DNA of 34,216 nucleotides from CAZBBC01 sp964489835 (GTDB taxonomy: Bacteria; Calditrichota; Calditrichia; JAJRVZ01): contig CAZBBC010000035.1 in assembly GCA_964489835.1 (NCBI GenBank), positions 1 to 34,216 on the forward strand, in the 5' to 3' direction. The translations under genes and the position numbers were made by a program. Below are positions 9,233-17,700 of this stretch, one piece after another; position 1 is the stretch's first letter; each line of letters starts with the position of its first letter. The notes under the pieces were generated by a model. The model was given only the letters and a program-made list of their open reading frames with translations, was not told the DNA's origin and searched no databases.

Positions 9233-9582
9233 GAATATATTTTTTTATTAATATCCTCTGGGTTTCAGAATCAGAAAAAAACTTTTAATAAATATTTTTA
9301 GACGAAGCAGCAGCAGAAGGATATCAATTTTTAGAATCAATAATTTTTTTTTCATTGAATTCAGCCTTCCTTATATACATAAATATTACAGGTTTCTATA
9401 TTTATCATTGTGATCGATGATACAAAAATTGAAATAATTTTTCGATTTTAATAATATATCGCACTTATGAGATTTATATTTAATTATAATGTTGTAGTTT
9501 GTATATTTAGAAATATGAGATCCCGGAATTAATATTTTTCTACCGCAGGAGACAACCTCTAAACGATATTATTGCAACGAAT
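9233..9582. other. AT-rich intergenic region
   Basis: This 350-base stretch has very high A+T and no gene or hairpin that I can support. An AGGAG at 9547-9551 lies 31 bases before the next start (9583), too far to serve it directly. The promoters of the tRNA (-) and the zinc-ribbon gene (+) should both lie here. Confidence 0.45.
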
Positions 9583-9843
9583 ATGAAAAAACCTATTGTC
9601 TTTAATTATAATGGCATCATAGCAATTGCCCAGGTTGAATTTCCAGACGTATGTCCTATTTGTAAAGAAGAGATTCAGGGACAGGCTGTTGGAGAAGTGG
9701 TTGATTCTAAATCAAATATTATTGAAGTTTTAATCAAATGTCCTGCCTGTGAAGAATTTTATTATACATTCCATTCATTCCATCCAACAACCAGAAAATG
9801 TGAGCTTTTAAACACAAAAATTATGAAGCACAAAAAAAAGTAA
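9583..9843 (+). CDS. Small zinc-ribbon protein
   Basis: This 86-aa protein has two CPxC knuckles, CPIC at residues 24-27 and CPAC at 53-56, separated by a beta-rich segment. That is the geometry of a single zinc ribbon. There is no signal peptide, so it is probably cytoplasmic. The tail KIMKHKKK is strongly basic and could contact nucleic acid. I do not recognise a named family. The ATG at 9583 has no close SD. The gene ends 14 bases before the next small gene and probably shares its transcript. A role in regulation or nucleic-acid binding is a guess from the fold alone. Confidence 0.65.
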   Translation: MKKPIVFNYNGIIAIAQVEFPDVCPICKEEIQGQAVGEVVDSKSNIIEVLIKCPACEEFYYTFHSFHPTTRKCELLNTKIMKHKKK

Positions 9844-9857
9844 TTGCTTTCATATTC

Positions 9858-10157
9858 ATGGATCGATCAATTAAAAATTCTACAAACCAGCATATTCTTA
9901 ATCTTCTCGCCCAGGGGAAGCAGATTATTGAAAAATATGAGGATAAATACCTGGAAGGAGAGGCAAAAAATATTCTTAAAAATGGGTTGGAAAAAGTCCG
10001 GGATGAACTTGTAGATATTCAAAATCGTCGAATTTTGGATTTAATCGATAAACATCAAACACTTGATAACCTGCCGCAGGAAGAATATAAAATTCAAAAT
10101 GAGATGACCGATCTTATTATGAAGATCAATGAACTGATAGGCAGCGAGGCCTGGTAG
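9858..10157 (+). CDS. Small helical hypothetical protein
   Basis: This 99-aa protein is charged and predicted almost wholly alpha-helical from its heptad-like pattern of Leu/Ile among Lys and Glu. It has no Cys, no signal peptide and no membrane segment. No recognisable family. It follows the zinc-ribbon gene by 14 bases on the same strand, so the pair is probably co-transcribed. The ATG at 9858 lacks a strong SD. The composition and the plausible residue pattern argue for a real gene, but this is not proven. Confidence 0.55.
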   Translation: MDRSIKNSTNQHILNLLAQGKQIIEKYEDKYLEGEAKNILKNGLEKVRDELVDIQNRRILDLIDKHQTLDNLPQEEYKIQNEMTDLIMKINELIGSEAW

Positions 10158-10578
10158 TACCATTAATTTACCAAACCCATCTTATATTACCATTCCGTGA
10201 TAGCCATCCTTTCTACTTTAAAACATGTTATCTGGATCCATAAGCGTCCGGTTTAAACAAATTGATTCTATATTATTTAAATCTATAAATCATTTAATAT
10301 TGGAGAGATAATTTAAAATAAATGATTAGAGTTATTACTCCGTAAAAATGGATAAATTCAATAATTATAAGAGATTGCTTCGCTAACGCTCGCAATGACG
10401 ATCATAATACCGTCATTGCGAGTCACGAAGAATGAGTGACGAAGCAATCTATTAGATCATTGCGGAGTAAAAGACAGAATCAATAAAATGAATGACCTAT
10501 TAACCGGACACCCATGATCCGGATCAACAAAAATTGCTTGTTGACATAAAAACGAAAAACAATAAAGGTATAGCCGCA
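10158..10578. other. Intergenic region with palindromic element
   Basis: This stretch of about 420 bases holds no supported gene. Its main content is the nested inverted repeat at 10336-10469, listed separately. A TTGACA at 10541-10546 has no -10 hexamer at normal spacing. Confidence 0.5.
10336..10469. repeat. Nested inverted-repeat element (MITE/REP-like)
   Basis: Three pairs of arms are nested around one centre. TACTCCG (10336-10342) pairs with CGGAGTA (10463-10469). AGATTGCTTCG (10372-10382) pairs with CGAAGCAATCT (10440-10450). CGCAATGACG (10391-10400) pairs with CGTCATTGCG (10411-10420). No coding capacity. The GATTGCTTCG/TCATTGCGAG wording matches a widespread dispersed intergenic hairpin known in several bacterial phyla (from memory). 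It probably forms a long stem in RNA or DNA and may be mobilised in trans. Confidence 0.8.
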
Positions 10579-10632
10579 ATGGTCGATTATATTATCAACG
10601 AGAAAATTTTAGGTATGGTAAGGAGTATTTAA
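10579..10632 (+). CDS. Possible 17-aa leader peptide coupled to the next gene
   Basis: An ATG at 10579 has AAAGG 10 bases upstream and reads MVDYIINEKILGMVRSI. Its TAA overlaps the ATG of the next gene by one base (TAATG). The frame stays open upstream to at least a TTG at 10534, which would give 33 residues with protein-like composition. It may be a short coupled leader or the tail of a decayed gene. Too short to be sure. Confidence 0.3.
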   Translation: MVDYIINEKILGMVRSI

Positions 10633-10889
10633 TGCTACAAGCTATTCAATCTAAAGTAGATGAAGATAACGAGATCGTATTGCGTGTGCAACCATTTGCT
10701 GAAGAGCAATGGGCAAAGTTTTCATTTAATACTAATACCGGCAGATTTTCCTGGATGGGTGTGAAGGGAACCTATAAAATTGAAGATCATATTCTGAATT
10801 TAAAGATAACACAGAAACCTTGCGTGATTCCTTGGTCAGTTATTAAATCAAATTTGAAAAAATTTCTAGCACAAATTCATGTCGTTTGA
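10632..10889 (+). CDS. Small hypothetical protein
   Basis: This 85-aa protein has no signal peptide, no Cys-rich motif and a mixed beta pattern (NEIVLRVQPF, WAKFSFNTNTGRFSW, GTYKIEDHILNLKI). I do not recognise a family. The start is well supported: AAGGAG at 10620-10625 lies 6 bases before the ATG. The ATG overlaps the stop of a short upstream frame (TAATG), suggesting translational coupling. It stands alone between a palindromic repeat region and the DUF5107 gene. Confidence 0.6.
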   Translation: MLQAIQSKVDEDNEIVLRVQPFAEEQWAKFSFNTNTGRFSWMGVKGTYKIEDHILNLKITQKPCVIPWSVIKSNLKKFLAQIHVV

Positions 10890-11190
10890 TTCTATCCACA
10901 GATCATTAGTTCTTTAACCACAGAGCCATCGAGAGTTTACCCGTTAATCCGAATAATATTCTTCTCGCCTAACCGCAGTGGGCCATGCAGGTGGTATTAA
11001 TCGCCTGGCGAATTTTTCCCCATTCCCTTTCATACAATTTTTGTATATTTATCTATCCTAAATTATTCATCACGGAATTACCCCCGTAAAATGGGGTAGG
11101 CCAGAAAGACACTGATGATTTTTATTATAAAGACAGAAGTCTGATAGATACCTGAGTTTATTTAAGGTAATCAGATAGGGGAGAATGGGC
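10890..11190. other. Intergenic region upstream of the DUF5107 gene
   Basis: About 300 bases without a gene. AACCACAGAGCCATCGAGAG (about 10916-10935) resembles the ACCACAGAG family of intergenic repeats. A small hairpin TACCCC/GGGGTA lies near 11089-11108. The SD AGGGGAG (11177-11183) ends the region. Confidence 0.45.
11177..11183 (+). promoter_or_regulatory. Ribosome binding site deciding the DUF5107 start
   Basis: AGGGGAG stands only 1 base before the ATG at 11185 but 7 bases before the ATG at 11191. The second ATG therefore has the proper spacing and is the likelier start. Confidence 0.65.
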
Positions 11191-14100
11191 ATGATAGGTC
11201 AGCAATATCAAAAAAGAATTTTTATTTGGATATTTATCATCCAGAGTCTTTTACTGTGTGACGCTGTACTTGCAGATGAACCGGTCAGAATATGGGAAGA
11301 AACCCTGGTCATTCCTACTTACCTGGTGGACGATGCCGATTCTAATCCAATGTTTTATTACGGACGGGCCTATCAGGGTGCCAAGGGCCCGATTTATCCC
11401 TATCCTCTCCTCGATAAGCTCACTAACATTCGCCAGGAAAAATCCTACACTGCCGTTTATCTGGAAAACAAATATATTCAGATATGCGTTCTTCCGGAAA
11501 TCGGTGGCCGGATATTTTCAGCCTCAGATAAAACCAATGGCTATGACTTTTTTTACAGGCAGCATGTTATTAAACCGGCACTTATCGGAATGCTTGGTGC
11601 CTGGATCTCGGGAGGAGTAGAGTGGAATGTGCCTCATCATCATCGGGCATCGACATTTATGACGGTTGATCATACAATAACGGAGAATTCTGACGGAAGT
11701 AAAACGCTCTGGATCGGTGAAATGGAATTGAGACACCGGATGCGATGGATGATCGGTCTCACCCTCTATCCGGATAAATCATATATTGAAGCGAATATTA
11801 GGATATTCAATCGCACAGCGATTGCTCATTCGATCCTGTGTTTTGCCAATGTTGCTGTACATACCAATCCCGGGTATCAGGTCATCTTTCCGCCGGGGAC
11901 AGAATTTGCCACTTATCACGGTAAAAATCAGTTTTCACGCTGGCCGGTTGCCGATGGGATTTTTAGTGGGGTGGATTATACCGGCATTGATGTCAGCTGG
12001 TGGAAAAACCATCCGTCACCGGTTTCTTTTTTCGCCTGGAATTATGAGGATGATTTTTTTGGCGGATATGATCATGGGAAAGAAGCAGGTGTGGTCCATA
12101 TAGGGGATCATCATCTTATTCCCGGCAAGAAATTCTTTGCCTGGGGAAATGGATCACAGAATGAAATGTGGGATAAAATTCTGACTGAAAGCGATGGATC
12201 GTATCTTGAACTAATGGCTGGCGCATACTCAGATAATCAACCGGATTATAGCTGGTGTCAGCCTTATGAAGTAAAAACGTTCAAGCAATATTGGTATCCT
12301 CTTCGACAGATAAATCATCTGAAAAATGCCAATACCAAAGCGGCATTAAATCTGGAAGTTACCGATGAGAATACTGCTCAGATTGGATTAAATACAACAT
12401 CTTCTTATAAAAATGCAAAAGTGATTGTAAAAGTGAAAGAGACGATCATTTTTGAACAAATCATTAGCATCAGTCCGGAAAAGCCCTTTTGGAAAGAAAT
12501 CCCCCTTCCGGATGGTATAAAAAAGGAAAACTTAAATCTTACCTTGTTCGGGGATGACAACAAGGAGTTGATCAGCTATTGTCCGGTAAAAAAGGAAAAG
12601 AATCCCTTGCCCCAACCTGTGGAACCACCACTGCTGCCAGAGGAGATAAAAACGATTGAGGAATTGTATCTGACCGGTCTGAGACTTGATCAGTTTTATA
12701 ATCCTTCATTAGAACCTGACCCATACTATGAGGAGGCCCTAAAAAGAGATCCCGGGGATTATCGCACCAATACAGCACTTGGAATACTTTACCTCAAACG
12801 GGGAATGTTTACAAAAGCAGAGCAATATTTCGAGCGGGCGGTTAAACGGGCATCAAAAAATTATACCAGTCCCAAAGACGGAGAGGCACTATACTATCTG
12901 GGTGTGACTTTAAGAGCACAGGGAAAAAATGCTGCTGCCTATGATGCCTTTTATAAAGCCACCTGGAGCCAAGCCTGGTATGCGGACGGTTTTTTTGCAT
13001 TAGCAGCATTCGAATGTCAGAAGGGTAATTTATCGAAAGCGCTGAAATTTGCTAATCGTTCGATTTCTATGAACGCGTTGAATAACAAGGCCCGGTGCCT
13101 GAAGGCAAGTGTCCTGAGAAAATTGGATCGTCTTGATGAAGCGGTCCGGATCGCATCGGATGTGGTCAGAAAGGATCCCCTGGACTTTTGGGGAGGCAAT
13201 GAACTTTTCTTAGCAAAATCAAAAATAGTATCGGAGAAGGGGGCACTGCCTGAATTGTCAAACCTGGAGAAAAAGATGCGGGAAGAGGTGCAGTCCTATC
13301 TCGAACTAGCGATTGATTATGGCTATTGTGGCCTTTTTGATGAGGCGATTGCTGTTCTCTCCCGGTCGGCAGGTTCGGAAAATGAGCGCTTGCTAAAATA
13401 TCCTATGATTTATTATTATCTCGGTTATTATTGGGAGCAAAAAGGCAACCCGGATAAAGCCCTGGATTATTACCAGCTGGCAAGCCGCATGCCGCCTGAC
13501 TATTGTTTTCCTTTTCGATGGGAATCGATCACTGTACTTGAAAGGGCGACCCGGATGAATCCGGCGGATGCCCGGGCACTGTATTATCTGGGTAATCTAC
13601 TCTACGATCATCAACCGCTGAAGGCAATAACGGAATGGGAAAAATCGAGACAGCTGGATGGGACCCTTGCCACGGTGCATCGGAATTTGGCTCTGGCCTA
13701 TGCGCGTAACGATAACAATGTTGAAAAAGCGATTACCAGCTTGGAAAAAGCGATTACATGTAATAAAGAAGATCCACGACTTTATTTTGAATTGGATCAA
13801 TTGTATGAGTTACAGGGAACATCTCCTCAAAAAAGACTGGCATTGTTGGAAAATAATCACCAGACGATCTTAAAATATGATGATGCACTGGCACGTGAAA
13901 TTATATTGCATATGCAGCTGGGACACTATAACCGGGCCATTGATCTATTGGAAGGACACACGTTTCATATTTGGGAAGGCGGGGGAAGAATCCATGATGT
14001 ATATGTCGACGCCCATTTGATGAGGGGAAAGCAAAAATTCAACGAAAAGAAACTTGCAGAAGCGCTCGATGATTTTATGCAGGCACTGGAATACCCGGAT

Positions 14101-14562
14101 AATTTACAGGTAGGCCGACCAGCACGTGGCGGCAGGGATTCCCAGATCTACTATTATATTGGAAAAACACACGAGGCTCTGGGGGCGCGGGAAAAGGCTC
14201 AGGTGTTTTATGAAAAATCAGTGATAGATGCGCATGGTTGGTCAGAAATTCGTTATTACCAGGGTTTATCATACCGAAAGATTAATCAGGAAGAGAAAGC
14301 ATTGCAGATTTTTGACGGATTGATTGCATCCGCAGAGGATCAATTGAAGAGCAACACAGAGATGGATTTCTTTGCCAAATTTGGAGAAAAGCAATCTGAT
14401 CTGCTCCACAAGGCAAATGCCTATTATTTACTGGGTTTGGGATATCTGGGAAAAGAACAAAAAATAGAGGCGAAGAAAGCGTTTGAGAAAGTATTAACAT
14501 TTAATATCAATCATAGTGGTGCAAAGGATCACCTATCCGAAACTTACCGGGGCGAGGAATGA
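11191..14562 (+). CDS. Secreted DUF5107 / tetratricopeptide-repeat protein
   Basis: About 1123 aa from the preferred ATG at 11191 (1125 from 11185). After a signal peptide (FIWIFIIQSLLLCDAVLADE) comes a DUF5107 domain of the galactose-mutarotase-like fold, roughly residues 35-390. It contains CVLPEIGGRIFSASDKTNGYDFFY, GAWISGGVEWNVPHHH and CFANVAVHTNPGYQVIFPPG, the usual DUF5107 hallmarks. A beta-rich linker (about 400-470) leads to an array of TPR units covering about 490 to the C-terminus (e.g. TNTALGILYLKRGMFTKAEQ, EALYYLGVTLRAQGK). DUF5107/TPR fusions are known and probably bind or process carbohydrate; the activity is not established. It is likely periplasmic. The stop overlaps the next start by 4 bases. 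Confidence 0.85.
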   Translation: MIGQQYQKRIFIWIFIIQSLLLCDAVLADEPVRIWEETLVIPTYLVDDADSNPMFYYGRAYQGAKGPIYPYPLLDKLTNIRQEKSYTAVYLENKYIQICVLPEIGGRIFSASDKTNGYDFFYRQHVIKPALIGMLGAWISGGVEWNVPHHHRASTFMTVDHTITENSDGSKTLWIGEMELRHRMRWMIGLTLYPDKSYIEANIRIFNRTAIAHSILCFANVAVHTNPGYQVIFPPGTEFATYHGKNQFSRWPVADGIFSGVDYTGIDVSWWKNHPSPVSFFAWNYEDDFFGGYDHGKEAGVVHIGDHHLIPGKKFFAWGNGSQNEMWDKILTESDGSYLELMAGAYSDNQPDYSWCQPYEVKTFKQYWYPLRQINHLKNANTKAALNLEVTDENTAQIGLNTTSSYKNAKVIVKVKETIIFEQIISISPEKPFWKEIPLPDGIKKENLNLTLFGDDNKELISYCPVKKEKNPLPQPVEPPLLPEEIKTIEELYLTGLRLDQFYNPSLEPDPYYEEALKRDPGDYRTNTALGILYLKRGMFTKAEQYFERAVKRASKNYTSPKDGEALYYLGVTLRAQGKNAAAYDAFYKATWSQAWYADGFFALAAFECQKGNLSKALKFANRSISMNALNNKARCLKASVLRKLDRLDEAVRIASDVVRKDPLDFWGGNELFLAKSKIVSEKGALPELSNLEKKMREEVQSYLELAIDYGYCGLFDEAIAVLSRSAGSENERLLKYPMIYYYLGYYWEQKGNPDKALDYYQLASRMPPDYCFPFRWESITVLERATRMNPADARALYYLGNLLYDHQPLKAITEWEKSRQLDGTLATVHRNLALAYARNDNNVEKAITSLEKAITCNKEDPRLYFELDQLYELQGTSPQKRLALLENNHQTILKYDDALAREIILHMQLGHYNRAIDLLEGHTFHIWEGGGRIHDVYVDAHLMRGKQKFNEKKLAEALDDFMQALEYPDNLQVGRPARGGRDSQIYYYIGKTHEALGAREKAQVFYEKSVIDAHGWSEIRYYQGLSYRKINQEEKALQIFDGLIASAEDQLKSNTEMDFFAKFGEKQSDLLHKANAYYLLGLGYLGKEQKIEAKKAFEKVLTFNINHSGAKDHLSETYRGEE

Positions 14563-14765
14563 CAAAAGATGAAATGAAAGTTGTGGGTTATTTCAGCAGG
14601 TTAGATCCGACTAATCAGTTGATCATTTTGGAAATATTAAAAAAGTCGTTAAGAATGCGGCAGACCGAATGGTCAAAATATTGTTTTGAGCTTCTTCAGC
14701 AATTGGATCAGGTTGAAAAAAGGGAAGATAACACGATTAATCTATTTGAGAATAATCGAAAATAA
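14559..14765 (+). CDS. Small coupled cytoplasmic protein
   Basis: This 68-aa, helical, charged protein has no signal peptide or Cys motif (RLDPTNQLIILEILKKSLRM). Its ATG overlaps the TGA of the DUF5107/TPR gene (ATGA), so it is very probably translated by coupling. No family recognised. Because its partner is exported and this one is not, a direct physical partnership in the periplasm is unlikely. Confidence 0.55.
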   Translation: MTKDEMKVVGYFSRLDPTNQLIILEILKKSLRMRQTEWSKYCFELLQQLDQVEKREDNTINLFENNRK

Positions 14766-14797
14766 AAATATAATCCATTCACAAATCAGGAGTACCT

Positions 14798-17700
14798 ATG
14801 AACCGGTTGGTTTTTACATATGTAATTCTATATATCGTGACCGGCATGTTGACAGCGCAAGATCAGCCTCCTATTTACATCAATGAATTCCTGGCCTCCA
14901 ATGTCAGTATTGAGGCTGATATCGTTGACTTTGATGATTACTCCGACTGGATCGAATTATATAATGATCAGGATAGCGTGGCTGATATCAGCGGCTATTT
15001 TATCACAGACGATCTGGCTGATCCTTATAAATGGCAGTTCCCCGACGGGGCAACGATCCCTGTGAAGGGATTTCTGCGACTCTGGGCTGATGGCTATAAT
15101 GATATTCCCGGAAGTACTTACTCTTACCCACCGGGATATCCACGAACAAATTTCACCACCCGTTATTATCACCTGAACTTCAGTCTAAGTCAGGCCGGAG
15201 AAAGTATCGGCTTATTCGGCCGGGACAGTACCCGAATCGACTCTGTTACTTTTGAGCTGCAAGAGCGGGACATTTCGATGGGACGCCAGCCGGATGGATC
15301 GGCCAACTGGTTATATTTTTCAGAGCCGACCCCGGGTGATTCCAACATCACCGATGGGACCTTAAATACTCAATATGCTGCCGAGCCGGAAATTTCCCTG
15401 GTCAGTGGATTCTACACGCCCGGTCAGGTGGTTACCATCATGGCGTCTGGTAACGGCGCGGCGATCCGTTATACCCTGGATGGCTCAAAGCCGACCAGTA
15501 CTTCGAACCTGTACGATATCCCCATAACTGTTACGGAGACAACTATCCTGAAAGTACGGGTATTCGACAATGACAAACTGGCCAGCCGTATCCTGACCCG
15601 AACCTATTTTATCGACGAACAGATCTCTCTCCCGGTGATCTCCATCACCTGTCCGCCTTATTCTTTATGGGACGACACCTTTGGCATCTATGATAATATC
15701 TTTAAGGACCGGGAAATTCCGATCCATTTTGAATTTTTTGAAGAGGATGGCCGCCCGGGATTTAGTTTGGATGCCGGATTAAGTCTGACCGGTCAGTTAT
15801 CGATTTTTTATGACCAAAAATCGTTTACGATCCGAGCCAGGGATAGGTATGGCACTGATATGATTAACTACCGGGTATTTCCACAGCGGGAAATTAATAC
15901 TTTTTCATCACTGTATCTACGCAATGCCGGGGTACCCGATCACCAGGACAGTTTTTTCCGGGATGCCCTGCTGCACAGTCTGCTGTTGAATAAAACCGAT
16001 CTTGATTGTCAGGCCTATCGCCCAGCCGTGGTTTTTCTCAACGGCGCTTACTGGGGGATATATAATATCAGGGATAAGATCAATGAAGATTATATCGGAA
16101 CGATACATAATCTGAATCCTGAGGATGTTGATCTATTGGAATATGAAAATTCCCCTGCCCCTGTGACCCTGGCCGGTGATGCTGATAATTATAATGCCTT
16201 CTATGACAATATAAAAACACAGGACCTGTCTATAAGTGAAAATTATGCGCTTGTCGCTTCCTGGATGGATATAGACGAATATATCGATTATCAAATCGCC
16301 GAGATCTACTGTGATAATACCTTCTGGCTCGATCAGAATATTCGCATGTGGCGTGAACGCAGCCCAGGCAGCAAATGGCGCTGGATACTCTTTGACACCG
16401 ATTACGGTTTCGGGATGCCTAATAATCTGCGCTCGATCGGTTATAAAAATAACACACTGGCCTTTGCCACCTCGTCCAACAGTGGCGATATTGTACTGCC
16501 TCTTTGGGCGACGATGATTTTTAGAAAACTGCTGGAGAATGATGATTTCAAGGTTAGATTTATTCAGCGTTATACCAGTTTCCTGAATACGATTTATCAG
16601 CCGGATTCGGTGCTTTCGATGATAAATCAACTGCAAAGTGTGTTGAGTCCCGAAATGCCGCGGCATATATCCCGCTGGCGTAACAGTAACTATGGCTTCC
16701 CGATCCCTGATTATAATACCTGGTTGCAGAATGTCAATGTGATTAAAAACTTTGCCGCCAACCGACCCACCTATCAACGACAACATCTGATTACCTATTT
16801 TGGCCTGAGCGGTGAGGCAGCAATGAGTCTTAAGGCTAACGATACGGAGATGGGCCGGATAAAGATCAATCAGCTGGAATGGCAGGATCAAAGGGAAAAC
16901 GCGGTATATTTCAAAGGAATACCTACTGTGCTGGAAGCGATTCCCAATATTGGCTATCGCTTTGTCCAATGGGAGGGGATCGTTGATGAATTTGAGAATC
17001 CGCTGAGCATTATAACGCAGGACGATTCCCTGACTATTACCGCTGTTTTTGAGCCGGTCTCCGTTAATCTGCTCCCCGCAGTTATAGGTAGTGATACGAC
17101 CTTAAGCCAGAGTCATTCTCCCTATTATGCAACGGAAACGGTCACTGTTGATTCCAATATTACCCTGACCATCGGAGAAGGGGTTCAACTACTGATGCCG
17201 GAAAATGCCAGCCTGTTAATACACGGCCGGCTGCTGGTTCAGGGAAGCGCAGAAAATCCGGTACGCATTGACCCCAATGATCTTTCAGCGGATTGGGGGG
17301 CGCTATGTCTGGTGAGTCCTACTGATTCGTCGGTCATTAACTATCTGACTATAAACGGGGCAACCAAAGGGGTGGATTTCAGCCGGGATAAAGCCGCTGT
17401 CTCCGGCTACCAGGCTCGTTTCTCTGTAAATCATCTGACGATCGCAAACAGTCAGGCTCCGGTATTCGTGCAATACGGCAAGGTTAGCATCAGAAATAGT
17501 TGTCTTTATTCTGATATTGCCGGGGATCTGATCAATATTAAAAGGGCTGCTTCTGCGGTAGTCGAGAACTGTGACCTTCGCGGTAACAATAAATTTGATT
17601 CCGATGCCATCGATTATGATCACCTGGATAACGGCATTATCCGCGGCAACCGGATCTATAATTTTTATGGCTTTAACAGCGATGCCATCGATCTGGGTGA

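Noticed and set aside
10541..10574. TTGACA followed by TATAGC as a promoter
   Set aside because: The spacer is 22 bases, too long, and FCB bacteria use a different promoter consensus.
16133..16969. 278-codon reverse-strand reading frame inside the CotH gene
   Set aside because: Lies wholly antisense to the strongly supported CotH region. The sequence has no domain or signal; long chance frames are expected opposite a biased coding frame.
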